NCBI RefSeq assembly: GCF_009749405.1
Contig: NZ_WBIQ01000006.1
Location: 62,001-126,000, forward strand
Direction: 5' to 3'
Length of the DNA stretch: 64,000 nt
Source: Agromyces lapidis
Lineage (GTDB): Bacteria > Actinomycetota > Actinomycetes > Actinomycetales > Microbacteriaceae
Shown: positions 51,958-60,303 of the stretch, piece after piece
Layout of the letters: each line of letters starts with the position of its first letter
Position numbering within the stretch: the stretch's first letter is position 1
Notes under the pieces: generated by a model
Seen by the model: only the letters and a program-made list of their open reading frames with translations
What the model was told of the DNA's origin: nothing
The model's database searches: none
Translations under genes and position numbers: made by a program

Positions 51958-54569
51958 GCGAGCTCCTCCCGCATCGGGATCGTGGCGCCTGCGATGAGCA
52001 CGGCCCGGCCGTCGGCCCGTTCCGCGGCGGTCGCCGGTCGGAACTGCTCGCGCTCGGCGACCCGGGCGATCGACGGATCGGGCGTGTTCGGGGCGTTCAC
52101 GAACGAGCGGAACCGGCGCAGCCGCTCGGGATCGGCGAGCGTCGCCGCCCACTCGTCCTCGTAGTGCTCGACGTGGGTCGCCACGGCCGCCTCGAGTTCC
52201 GCGGCGAGACCGAGGCGGTCGTCCACGACGACCTCGCGCACGTGCTCGAGGCCACCCTCGAGGTCCTCAATCCACCGCGCGGTGCGCTGCAGTCGGTCAG
52301 CGGTGCGGATGTAGTACATGAGGTAGCGGTCGATGTAGCGGATCAGCGTCTCGTCGTCGAGGTCGCTCGCGAGCAGTTGCGCGTGCGCCGGCTGGAAGCC
52401 GCCGTTGCCGCCGACGTAGAGGTTCCAGCCCTGGTCCGTCGCGATGACGCCGACGTCCTTGCCCCGGGCCTCGGCGCACTCTCGCGCGCACCCCGAGACG
52501 CCGAACTTGAGCTTGTGCGGCGAACGCAGCCCCCGGTAGCGCAGCTCGAGTCTGACCGCCATCGCCACCGAGTCCTGCACGCCGTAGCGGCACCAGGTCG
52601 ATCCGACGCAGCTCTTCACGTTGCGGAGCGCCTTGCCGTAGGCCTGGCCGGACTCGAAGCCGGCGTCGACGAGCTGCTTCCAGATGTCTGGCAGCTGGTC
52701 GAGCCGTGCACCGAACAGGTCGATGCGCTGGCCGCCGGTGATCTTCGTGTAGAGGCCGAACTCCTGAGCGACCGCGGCGATCACGGCGAGCTTCTCGGGG
52801 GTGATCTCGCCGGCGGGGATGCGCGGCACGACCGAGTAGGTGCCGTCCTTCTGCATGTTCGCCATCGCCCGGTCGTTCGTGTCCTGCAGGCCGCCGCGGC
52901 CGCCGTCGAGGATGTACGAGCCGTGCTGGGTGGCGAGGATCGAGGCGATCACGGGCTTGCAGATGTCGCAGCCGAGACCGGTGCCGAGGCGCTCGATGAT
53001 CTCGTCGAACGAGGTCAGCCCGATCACGCGCACCGACTCGAACAACTCCTGGCGGGAGAGCTCGAAGTGCTCGCACAGCGCCCGCGAGAGGGCGACGCCC
53101 GACTTCTTCAACTCGCCCTCGAGGAGCTTCTTCACGAGCGGGACGCACGAGCCGCACTGCGTGCCTGCACGGGTGCACGACTTCAGTGCTCCGAGCTCCG
53201 TGCAGCCCTCCACGTGGCCGTCGCCGGCGATCGCGTCGCGGATGGTTCCCGCCGTCACGTTGTTGCAGGCGCAGACGAGCGCCGCCGCGGGCAGCTCGTC
53301 GCCCGCTGGAGGTTCGACCCCCGAGGCCGAGAGGTACGCGGCCGGCTCGCTCGAGAGCTCGGTGCCGAGGAGCGGGCGCAGGCTCGAGTACGGCGAGGCA
53401 TCGCCGACGAAGATCCCGCCGAGGAGCGTCTTGGCGTCACCCGTCATGACGAGCTTCTGGTACAGCCCGCGCGCGGGGTCGGCGTAGACGATCTCGAGCG
53501 CGTGCGGGGTGCGGGCGAGCGCATCGCCGAAGCTCGCCACATCGACGCCCGAGAGCTTCAGCTTCGTCGCGTCGTCGACCGTCGTGAATTCGGCCACGCC
53601 GCCGAGCAGACGGTCGGCGACGACCTCGGCCATCGCGTTCGCCGGTGCGACGAGCCCCGTGCAGCGCCCCTCGAAGCTCGCGACCTCGCCGATCGCCCGA
53701 ACATGCGGCAGCGACGTCGCGCAGGCCGAGTCGATCGCGACGCCGCCGCGCGGCCCGAGCTCGAGACCGAGTTCGCGGGCGAGCTCGTCGCGCGGGCTGA
53801 TGCCGATCGCGAAGACGACGAGATCGCAGTCGATGCGGCGCCCGTTCGCGAGGTCGACGCCGACCACCGCGTCGTCGTCGACGAGCAGCGCGGTCGGGCG
53901 CACGCCGAGGTGCAGGCCGATGCCCTGGCCCGCGATGATGCGGCCGAGCGCCCGCCCCGCGCCCTCGTCGAGCTGGGCCGACATGAGCCAGCCGCCCGAA
54001 TGCACGATCGCGGCATCGGCCCCGAGCGCGGTGAGTCCGCCGGCCGCCTCGAGCCCCAGCAGGCCGCCGCCGGCGACGACGACCCGGGCGGGCCGTCCGT
54101 GAAGCGCGGCGATCGCCGCGGTCTCGGCGACGAGCGCGTCGACGTCCTCGATGGTGCGATACACGCGGGCGTGCTCGGAACCGGGCAGCTCGGGCACCGG
54201 TGCGCTCGAACCGGTCGCGAGCACGAGTTCGTCCCAGTGCAACCGGCGTCCCGTCGAGGTGGTCGCCGTGTGCGCGACGGGGTCGATCGTCACGACGCGT
54301 TCGCCGACGACGAGCTCGACGTGCCCGCCGTCCCACATCTCGCTCGGTTGGAGTGAGAGGTCGGTGGTGCGGTCGGCGAGGCGGGTGCTGAGGGCGACCC
54401 GGTCGTAGGGCGCGTGCGGCTCTTCGCCGACGACGGTGACCCGCAGGCTCCGGGCCGCGTCGCGGGCGTGCAGGCTGTCGGCCAGCCGGTGCGCGGCGGG
54501 CCCGCCGCCGACGATGAGGACGTCGCGCACCCCGGTGCTGCGGCGGTGCTCGGTCGTGCTGCCGGTCAT
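51954..54569 (-). CDS. nirB: Assimilatory nitrite reductase large subunit
   Basis: An 871-residue enzyme reducing nitrite to ammonium with NAD(P)H. In order: FAD/NAD domain (VLIVGGGPAAHRLADSL; VVAGGGLLGLEAAGGL), BFD-like [2Fe-2S] (CACNNVT and GTQCGSC), second Cys pair GLGCDICKP, and sulphite/nitrite reductase domains with siroheme-[4Fe-4S] ligands Cys654, Cys660, Cys694 and Cys698. ATG 54569 follows GGGAGGCAGC. First gene of nirB-cobA-nnaR; a strong GlnR-like box lies 43 bases upstream. Confidence 0.95.
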   Translation of the reverse strand: MTGSTTEHRRSTGVRDVLIVGGGPAAHRLADSLHARDAARSLRVTVVGEEPHAPYDRVALSTRLADRTTDLSLQPSEMWDGGHVELVVGERVVTIDPVAHTATTSTGRRLHWDELVLATGSSAPVPELPGSEHARVYRTIEDVDALVAETAAIAALHGRPARVVVAGGGLLGLEAAGGLTALGADAAIVHSGGWLMSAQLDEGAGRALGRIIAGQGIGLHLGVRPTALLVDDDAVVGVDLANGRRIDCDLVVFAIGISPRDELARELGLELGPRGGVAIDSACATSLPHVRAIGEVASFEGRCTGLVAPANAMAEVVADRLLGGVAEFTTVDDATKLKLSGVDVASFGDALARTPHALEIVYADPARGLYQKLVMTGDAKTLLGGIFVGDASPYSSLRPLLGTELSSEPAAYLSASGVEPPAGDELPAAALVCACNNVTAGTIRDAIAGDGHVEGCTELGALKSCTRAGTQCGSCVPLVKKLLEGELKKSGVALSRALCEHFELSRQELFESVRVIGLTSFDEIIERLGTGLGCDICKPVIASILATQHGSYILDGGRGGLQDTNDRAMANMQKDGTYSVVPRIPAGEITPEKLAVIAAVAQEFGLYTKITGGQRIDLFGARLDQLPDIWKQLVDAGFESGQAYGKALRNVKSCVGSTWCRYGVQDSVAMAVRLELRYRGLRSPHKLKFGVSGCARECAEARGKDVGVIATDQGWNLYVGGNGGFQPAHAQLLASDLDDETLIRYIDRYLMYYIRTADRLQRTARWIEDLEGGLEHVREVVVDDRLGLAAELEAAVATHVEHYEDEWAATLADPERLRRFRSFVNAPNTPDPSIARVAEREQFRPATAAERADGRAVLIAGATIPMREELA

Positions 54570-54611
54570 GCTGCCTCCCCGGATCGGATGAGGCGAGCGT
54601 AGGAGCGAGTC

Positions 54612-54638
54612 GTTTCCGGGCTGTTTCGGCCCGGTAAC
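54612..54638 (-). promoter_or_regulatory. GlnR-like box upstream of nirB
   Basis: On the minus strand the sequence reads GTTAC-N6-GAAAC-N6-GAAAC, an exact match to the first two half-sites of the GlnR consensus plus a third at the same 11-bp step. This is the best of the four boxes. Confidence 0.75.
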
Positions 54639-54687
54639 CGCGGAACGCGTGCGCCGCACGCTCGCAGGCGGGGGAGGTGAGGCGGTC

Positions 54688-54725
54688 TTCACCGCGCCGA
54701 AACACGGCGACCGGTCGGCCGAAAC
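54688..54725 (+). promoter_or_regulatory. GlnR-like box upstream of nirD
   Basis: TTCAC-N6-GAAAC-N6-ACCGG-N6-GAAAC on the plus strand: four half-sites at 11-bp steps, two of them perfect GAAAC. It is 69 bases upstream of the nirD start, with a possible -10 (TTAGCG) shortly after it. Confidence 0.7.
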
Positions 54726-54794
54726 GACCCGGGGTTAGCGTCGGCGCAGGCACCGCCGGGCAGGAGCGCCCGGCTCGACCCTGGAGGAACCGCC

Positions 54795-55154
54795 ATGACG
54801 CCGACCGCCGCCGACACCGCCACGAGGACCACCTGGCTCGCGGCCTGCCTTCTCGACGATCTCGAGCCGGAGTGGGGCGAGGTCGCACTGCACGGCCGCC
54901 GGCAGATCGCGCTCGTGCGCCTCCGCGACGACGAGGTCTACGCCGTCGACCATCTCGATCCCCACACCGGGGCGCCCGTGATGGCGCGCGGCATCGTCGG
55001 ATCGCGGGGCGAGCGCCCCACCATCGCCTCGCCGCTGCACAAGGAGGTCTACGACCTCGGAACCGGCGAGTGCTTCACCGATGCGGCGCTCGCTCTGCGC
55101 ACCTATCGCACGAGGATCGTGGGCGGCATGATCGAGGTCGAGCTCGACGGGTGA
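54795..55154 (+). CDS. nirD: Nitrite reductase small subunit
   Basis: A 119-residue Rieske-fold protein lacking the cluster ligands, as usual in NirD (VYAVDHLDPHTGAPVMARGI; IASPLHKEVYDLGTGECF). It supports NirB. The gene is divergent from nirB rather than following it, the more common arrangement. ATG 54795 follows GGAGGAACCGCC. A strong hairpin separates it from the convergent map gene. Confidence 0.92.
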   Translation: MTPTAADTATRTTWLAACLLDDLEPEWGEVALHGRRQIALVRLRDDEVYAVDHLDPHTGAPVMARGIVGSRGERPTIASPLHKEVYDLGTGECFTDAALALRTYRTRIVGGMIEVELDG

Positions 55155-55161
55155 GCGCCGT

Positions 55162-55186
55162 CAGCGGGGCGCACCGCGCCCCGCTG
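55162..55186. terminator. Bidirectional hairpin between nirD and map
   Basis: A perfect 11-bp stem (CAGCGGGGCGC and GCGCCCCGCTG) with an ACC loop lies in the 46-base gap between two convergent genes. Confidence 0.65.
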
Positions 55187-55200
55187 CCTCGAGTAACGCA

Positions 55201-55989
55201 TCAGCCGCGCTGCGTGAGCACGATCGGGTCGCCGTCGGTGATGGCGATCGTGTGCTCGGAGTGCGCACCGCGCGAGCCGTCGGCACTGCGCAGCGTCCAG
55301 CCGTCGGGGTCGGTGAAGATCTCGTCGGTCGTCTGGAGGAACCACGGCTCGATCGCGACGACGAGGCCCGGCTTCAGCGGCAACCCGCGACCCGGTCGCC
55401 CGTTGTTCGGGATGTGCGGGTCGCCGTGCATGGTGCGACCGACGCCGTGGCCGCCGAAATCGGTGTTGATCGAGTAGCCGTCGGCCTTCGCGACGTCGGC
55501 GATCGCGCGCGAGATGTCGCCGATGCGGTTGCCGGTGCGGGCGGCGGCGATGCCGGCGTCGAGTGCGCGCTGCGTCGTGTCGATCAGGCGCAGGTCCTCG
55601 TCGCGCGGGGTGCCGACGACGACCGAGATCGCCGAGTCCGAGACCCACCCGTTCAGCGAGGCCGCGAAGTCGAGGCTCAGCAGGTCGCCGTCGCGCAGCT
55701 TGTAGTCGCGCGGGAGGCCGTGCAGCACCGCGTCGTTCACCGAGGTGCAGATGACCTTGCCGAACGGGCTCGCCCCGAACGACGGGTGGTAGTCGATGTA
55801 GCAGCTCTCGGCACCCGCCTTGCGGATCATCTCGTGCGCGAGCGCATCGAGCTCGAGCAGGTTGACGCCGACGGCGGCCGCCTTCGACGTCGCCTCGATC
55901 ACGCTGGCCACGAAACGGCCCGCGGGCCGCATCTCCTCGAGCTCGGCGGGGGTCCTCAGTTCGATCACGCTCATCATCTCCGAGACCAT
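55201..55989 (-). CDS. map: Methionine aminopeptidase, type I
   Basis: A 262-residue metallopeptidase that removes the initiator Met. Metal ligands lie in LLSLDFAASLNGWVSDSAIS (two Asp), GHGVGRTMHGDP (His) and VVAIEPWF (Glu); a late Glu is in HSEHTIAI. There is no N-terminal zinc finger. ATG 55989 follows GGAGACGACAGA; ATG 55974 and an upstream ATG at 56016 are alternatives that alter only a poorly conserved tail. Confidence 0.93.
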   Translation of the reverse strand: MVSEMMSVIELRTPAELEEMRPAGRFVASVIEATSKAAAVGVNLLELDALAHEMIRKAGAESCYIDYHPSFGASPFGKVICTSVNDAVLHGLPRDYKLRDGDLLSLDFAASLNGWVSDSAISVVVGTPRDEDLRLIDTTQRALDAGIAAARTGNRIGDISRAIADVAKADGYSINTDFGGHGVGRTMHGDPHIPNNGRPGRGLPLKPGLVVAIEPWFLQTTDEIFTDPDGWTLRSADGSRGAHSEHTIAITDGDPIVLTQRG

Positions 55990-56053
55990 TCTGTCGTCTC
56001 CGCCCTGAGTGAACACCCGGCGCGCTCACGGCCCGGCGGATTACGCTGGCCTC

Positions 56054-56563
56054 ATGCTCATCCGGCGCCTCTTCTACCGCTGGCAGTTCATCGCGATCGT
56101 CGCACTGCCGGTGTGGCTGCTCGTGGGCTGGGCGATCTTCGGCTCGGGGGGCTGGGGCACCCTCGGCCTCGTGATCGTCGTGCCCGTCGCCTTCCTCACC
56201 CTCGGGGTCGTCGCGCTCCTGGTGAACGCGCGGACGACGGTGCGGAGTGAGCGGGCGGTCTCCTGGACCGACGTCGGCGTGATCGGCGCCTGGCACGCCT
56301 CCCTCATCGCCACCGGCTTCTACACCGAGGGGTCGACGTTCTTCGGCGTCCTCGCGATCGTCGCGGCGATCGCCGCGTTCTGGGTCGCGCTCTGGCAGCT
56401 CGTGAAAGACGGCGCGAAGCGCATGAACGCCTCGATGGCCGAGTTCGAACGGCTCGCGGCCGAGCAGCAGGGCGGTGCGCCGCGTCAGGATGCCCCCGGC
56501 ACGCGCCGTCCGCCGTTCGACGACGGCGACGACGTCATCATCATCCACGAGGTGCGCGACTGA
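56054..56563 (+). CDS. Membrane protein of unknown function
   Basis: A 169-residue protein not recognised as a named family. It has an Arg-rich first ten residues (LIRRLFYRW), two hydrophobic helices near 12-31 and 35-58, a further pair near 78-94 and 96-118, and an acidic C-terminal tail ending [18 protein letters not shown] -10-like box lies only a few bases before ATG 56054, suggesting a leaderless transcript. It stands between divergent map and rplS. Confidence 0.65.
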   Translation: MLIRRLFYRWQFIAIVALPVWLLVGWAIFGSGGWGTLGLVIVVPVAFLTLGVVALLVNARTTVRSERAVSWTDVGVIGAWHASLIATGFYTEGSTFFGVLAIVAAIAAFWVALWQLVKDGAKRMNASMAEFERLAAEQQGGAPRQDAPGTRRPPFDDGDDVIIIHEVRD

Positions 56564-56611
56564 CGCGTGCGGCGGCGGCGCCGTGGCATCCTCGGGACTG
56601 TGTCGCCCGCT

Positions 56612-56654
56612 TTGCCTGCCGGGGGATCGGCATGGCACAATAGAGGATTGTGCC
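56612..56654 (+). promoter_or_regulatory. Candidate rplS promoter with hairpin
   Basis: TTGCCT at 56612-56617 and CACAAT at 56636-56641, 18 bp apart, form a -35/-10 pair; the surrounding TGGCACAATAGAGG parallels the rpsP promoter. The bases GGCACAAT and ATTGTGCC (56634-56641, 56647-56654) also form a perfect 8-bp inverted repeat across the -10, which could be an operator. About 135 bases of leader follow. Confidence 0.5.
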
Positions 56655-56789
56655 GCTGCGGGAGCGATCCCGCCGACGTCTCTGCCTCCGGGGAGCATGC
56701 GACGCACGGGTCATCCGTGCGAGGCGGCACCAGACACTTTCCATTCAAGATCCGCGTTCGACCGGTTGCGGGCGCAGAGAGCGAACATC

Positions 56790-57137
56790 ATGCACATTCT
56801 CGACCATGTCGACGCCGCGAGCCTGCGGTCGGACATCCCCGACTTCCGCCCCGGCGACACCGTCAAGGTGCACGTGAACATCATCGAAGGCACCCGCTCG
56901 CGCATCCAGGTCTTCCAGGGCGTCGTCATCGGCCGCTCGGGCGAAGGCGTGCGCGAGACCTTCACGGTCCGCAAGGTCAGCTTCCAGGTCGGCGTCGAGC
57001 GCAAGTTCCCGGTGCACTCGCCGGTCATCGACCACATCGAGGTCGTCACCCGCGGTGACGTGCGTCGCGCGAAGCTCTACTACCTGCGCAAGCTCCGTGG
57101 CAAGAAGGCCAAGATCAAGGAGAAGCGCGACGCCTGA
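56790..57137 (+). CDS. rplS: Ribosomal protein bL19
   Basis: A 115-residue large-subunit protein with the bL19 landmarks [40 protein letters not shown] and [23 protein letters not shown] 56790 gives the standard length. It is followed by lepB, rnhB and DUF2469 in the order usual for actinobacteria. Confidence 0.97.
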   Translation: MHILDHVDAASLRSDIPDFRPGDTVKVHVNIIEGTRSRIQVFQGVVIGRSGEGVRETFTVRKVSFQVGVERKFPVHSPVIDHIEVVTRGDVRRAKLYYLRKLRGKKAKIKEKRDA

Positions 57138-57174
57138 TCCGTCAGCGCGAATCGCGGTCACCCGCGAACTCCGA

Positions 57175-57210
57175 CCGAGCTCCTCACCAATAGACTGGTG
57201 GGGAGCTCGG
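57175..57210 (+). terminator. 15-bp hairpin between rplS and lepB
   Basis: Arms 57175-57189 and 57196-57210 (CCGAGCTCCTC.../...GGAGCTCGG) pair over 15 bp with one G-U pair and a 6-nt loop. The right arm contains GGGGAG, the best ribosome binding sequence for lepB, nine bases before its ATG, so the hairpin may both end rplS transcripts and limit lepB translation. Confidence 0.55.
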
Positions 57211-57218
57211 GCGGTTAA

Positions 57219-57968
57219 ATGACAGAAGACACCACCATGCGCGAAGATCGCGCTGGTTCGGCATCGGCACGCGGCAGGCAGCGCGGCATCCTCCTCTTCC
57301 TGAGGGACCTGCTCGTCATCTTCGTGGTGGCGGTGCTCGTTTCGTTCCTCATCAAGACGTTCCTCATCAGATCGTTCTTCATCCCATCGCAGTCGATGGA
57401 GATGACGCTCGTGAAGGACGATCGCATCATCGTGAACCAGCTGGTTCCCGAGGTGACGCCGATCTCCCGCGGCGACGTGGTGGTCTTCAAGGACCCTGGC
57501 GGCTGGTTGCCGGCCCGTGTCGAAGAGCCGCAACCGCCGCTGATCGCGGCGGTCGACTGGTTCATGGCCTTCGTCGGGCTCTCGGCGCCCGATTCGAACG
57601 ATCACCTCGTCAAGCGGGTGATCGGACTGCCCGGCGACCACGTCGTCTGCTGCAACGCGCTCGGACAGATGAGCGTCAACGGCGTGCCGCTCGACGAATC
57701 GGCCTACGTCGCCCTGCCGCCCGGTGACACGAAGGTCTCCGAGGTCGACTTCGACGAGACCGTGCCCGAGGGGGCGCTCTGGGTGATGGGCGACAACCGC
57801 GGCAACTCGAAGGACTCGCGCTTCAACGGCGACACGCCGCTCAAGGGGTTCGTGCCGATCGACAACGTCGTCGGCCGCGCGTTCGTCGTCAGCTGGCCGA
57901 TCTCGCACTGGGCGTGGCTCGACAACTACCCGACGGTCTTCGAGGGCGTCGACGAGGGCGCGGGTTGA
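57219..57968 (+). CDS. lepB: Signal peptidase I
   Basis: A 249-residue membrane protease that cleaves Sec and Tat signal peptides. A single membrane anchor (LLVIFVVAVLVSFLIKTFLI) precedes the catalytic Ser59 in PSQSM; the general base is Lys132 in KRVIGLPGD, and the C-terminal box GDNRGNSKDSR is intact. Its stop overlaps the rnhB start (TGATG). Confidence 0.96.
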   Translation: MTEDTTMREDRAGSASARGRQRGILLFLRDLLVIFVVAVLVSFLIKTFLIRSFFIPSQSMEMTLVKDDRIIVNQLVPEVTPISRGDVVVFKDPGGWLPARVEEPQPPLIAAVDWFMAFVGLSAPDSNDHLVKRVIGLPGDHVVCCNALGQMSVNGVPLDESAYVALPPGDTKVSEVDFDETVPEGALWVMGDNRGNSKDSRFNGDTPLKGFVPIDNVVGRAFVVSWPISHWAWLDNYPTVFEGVDEGAG

Positions 57969-58660
57969 TGGCCGGGCAGGCGATTCCCAATCTCCGCGCC
58001 GAGCGCGAGCTCTTCGACGAGGGGGCGCCATTCGTGCTCGCCTGCGACGAGGTCGGCCGGGGGGCGCTCGCGGGCCCCGTGTCGGTCGGGCTCGTCGTCA
58101 TCGACCCCGCCGTGCGGCGGATGCCCACTGGCCTTCGCGACTCGAAGCTCATGACCGAGCCCAAGCGTGACGCGATGGCGCCGCGCGCCGGCGCCTGGGT
58201 GCGCGCGTGGGCGGTGGGCGAGGCCTCCGCCGCCGAGATCGACGAGCTCGGCATCATGGCGTGCCTCGGGCTCGCCGGTGCCCGTGCCTTCGCCGCGCTC
58301 GCCCCCGGCACCCCGCTCGCCGACGAGGTGGCCGGCTCGCCGCTCATCCTCGACGGCAACCACGACTGGCTGAGTCCTGCGATCGCCCGACGGGTGGCCG
58401 TGCGCACCCGCATCAAGGCCGACCGAGACTGCGCTTCGGTGGCGGCAGCGTCGGTGCTCGCGAAGGTGCATCGCGACGGCGGGATGCGCCGCGCCCACGC
58501 CGAGACCCCGCTCTACTCGTGGGACGAGAACAAGGGCTACTCGAGCCGCGCGCACTTCGCCGCGATCGACGAGCACGGTCCCGATGCCCTGCACCGACGC
58601 ACCTGGCTGCACGAGCGTGCACCCGAGGCGCCGGCGCTCTTCGACCTCGGCGTAGGATGA
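57968..58660 (+). CDS. rnhB: Ribonuclease HII
   Basis: A 230-residue enzyme that removes ribonucleotides from DNA. The DEG motif is CDEVGRGALAGPV (Asp27, Glu28, Gly30), with the further acidic residue in LILDGNHDWL and RTRIKADRDCASVAAASVLA. The start overlaps the lepB stop by one base. Confidence 0.95.
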   Translation: MAGQAIPNLRAERELFDEGAPFVLACDEVGRGALAGPVSVGLVVIDPAVRRMPTGLRDSKLMTEPKRDAMAPRAGAWVRAWAVGEASAAEIDELGIMACLGLAGARAFAALAPGTPLADEVAGSPLILDGNHDWLSPAIARRVAVRTRIKADRDCASVAAASVLAKVHRDGGMRRAHAETPLYSWDENKGYSSRAHFAAIDEHGPDALHRRTWLHERAPEAPALFDLGVG

Positions 58661-58666
58661 ACGACG

Positions 58667-58990
58667 ATGGATGAAGACGAGTTCGAAGACTACGACCGCG
58701 AGGTCGAGTTGGCCCTGTACCGCGAGTACCGAGACATCGTCTCGCAGTTCAAGTTCGTGGTCGAGACCGAGCGACGGTTCTACCTCGCCAACGAGGTCGA
58801 ACTCGTGCGCCGGGACACCGAGCACGACTTCTACTTCGAGCTGACGATGAAGGACGTCTGGGTCTGGGACGTCTACCGTGCCGATCGCTTCGTGAAGGCC
58901 GTGCGCGTGCTGACCTTCAAGGACGTGAACGTCGAGGAGCTGGCGACCCGCGAGTTCGAGCTTCCGAAGGAACTCGCGCTCGACGAGTAG
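58667..58990 (+). CDS. DUF2469 protein
   Basis: A 107-residue acidic protein (MDEDEFEDYDREVELALYRE) of the DUF2469 family, found in almost all actinobacteria directly after rnhB, as here. The conserved FYFELTMKDVWVWDVYRADRF segment is present. Function unknown. Confidence 0.93.
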   Translation: MDEDEFEDYDREVELALYREYRDIVSQFKFVVETERRFYLANEVELVRRDTEHDFYFELTMKDVWVWDVYRADRFVKAVRVLTFKDVNVEELATREFELPKELALDE

Positions 58991-59043
58991 TCGTTCGCCG
59001 GAGTCGCCTCGCCGCCGCCCTCCGGCGCGGTCGTTGCGCACCG

Positions 59044-60303
59044 TCATCGGCGCCGCGCCCGGCTCTTCCAACTGCCGTCGACGTCGCGGGCGACGAGCAG
59101 ATCGACCTCGAGCTCCGCCAGCGTCGACATCACGAGCCCGGGTGCCATGCCGCTACGACGGGCGAGGTCGTCGACCGTTCGCGGGCTTCTCGGACTGAGT
59201 GCGTCGAGCAGGCGAACGGCGTCGGGCGAGGGCTCCGGCTGGGTCGTGGGGCGACTCGGCGAGCCCGCCGCGCCGATCCCGAAGCCCATGCCCGAGGCGA
59301 GTTCGGCCATCTGCGCCGCGTCCACGACGCACATCGCGTTGTGCTCGCGCATCAGGCGGTGGCATCCGGCCGACGACGGACTCGTCACCGGACCGGGGAC
59401 GGCGCCGAGCGGGCGGCCCAGCTGCGCAGCGTGCCCGGCGGTGTTCAACGAACCCGAGCGGAGTCCGGCCTCGATCACGACCGTCGCCGCACCGGCTGCG
59501 GCAATGAGCCGGTTGCGCTGCAGGAAGCGCCACTTGGAGGGCGCCGTGCCGCAGGACACCTCCGAGATGATCGCGCCGGCCTGGGCGATGCGGGTGAGCA
59601 GCGCATCGTGGCCGGTCGGATAGAAGCGGTCGATGCCGCCGGCGAGGAACGCGACCGTCGTGCCGTCGCTCGCGAGCGCCGCACGGTGGGCGGTGCCGTC
59701 GATGCCGTACGCGCCGCCCGAGACGATGAGGAACCCGCGATCCACGAGGCCCGACGAGGCCTCGGCAGCCACGTGCTCGCCGTACCCGCTCGCGGCGCGG
59801 GCGCCGACGAGTGCGATCGCCGGCTGGGAGCCTGCGAGTGCGTCGGGTCGACCGCGCACCCAGAGTGCGAGCGGGGCGTTGGCGCCGAGATCGTCGACGC
59901 CCATCGGCCACTCCGCGTCGCCGGGGATCAGGAGACGGGCACCGACGCGGGCGGCCTGCTCGAGCGAGCGCTCGAACGCCGTCGCGTCGATGCGCGGGCG
60001 CCAGCGCCGTATTCCGTGTGCGATCGTCGGTTCGGCGAGGATCCCGCCCGCCTCGCCCGATGCTCCGAGCGCGGCCGCGAACTCGGCGGGCCGGGCGCCC
60101 GCGACGACGAGGTCGAGCACCGCGGGCGCGCCGGCGGCGGCGACGAGGCGGCCGAGCACACCGTCACCGGGCTCGGAGAGGAACCCGAGCGCGGCGCGTG
60201 CGGCCGCCTCGGCACGGCGCTCGTGGTCGTCGGGCGCATGGCCGCCCCTGACCGCGGCGATCGCGGAGGAGTACGCGGCGACGGTGCGGAGTGTGGCGCT
60301 CAC
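59044..60303 (-). CDS. dprA: DNA-processing protein DprA
   Basis: A 419-residue protein that loads RecA on incoming single-stranded DNA. The Rossmann-like core contains IALVGARAASGYGEHVAAEA, IVSGGAYGIDGTAH, AGGIDRFYPTGHDALL and GLRSGSLNTAGHAAQLGRPL; a C-terminal winged helix (RTVDDLARRSGMAPGLVMST) is present. GTG 60303 overlaps the comM stop (GTGA). In actinobacteria it may serve recombination rather than natural transformation. Confidence 0.93.
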   Translation of the reverse strand: MSATLRTVAAYSSAIAAVRGGHAPDDHERRAEAAARAALGFLSEPGDGVLGRLVAAAGAPAVLDLVVAGARPAEFAAALGASGEAGGILAEPTIAHGIRRWRPRIDATAFERSLEQAARVGARLLIPGDAEWPMGVDDLGANAPLALWVRGRPDALAGSQPAIALVGARAASGYGEHVAAEASSGLVDRGFLIVSGGAYGIDGTAHRAALASDGTTVAFLAGGIDRFYPTGHDALLTRIAQAGAIISEVSCGTAPSKWRFLQRNRLIAAAGAATVVIEAGLRSGSLNTAGHAAQLGRPLGAVPGPVTSPSSAGCHRLMREHNAMCVVDAAQMAELASGMGFGIGAAGSPSRPTTQPEPSPDAVRLLDALSPRSPRTVDDLARRSGMAPGLVMSTLAELEVDLLVARDVDGSWKSRARRR

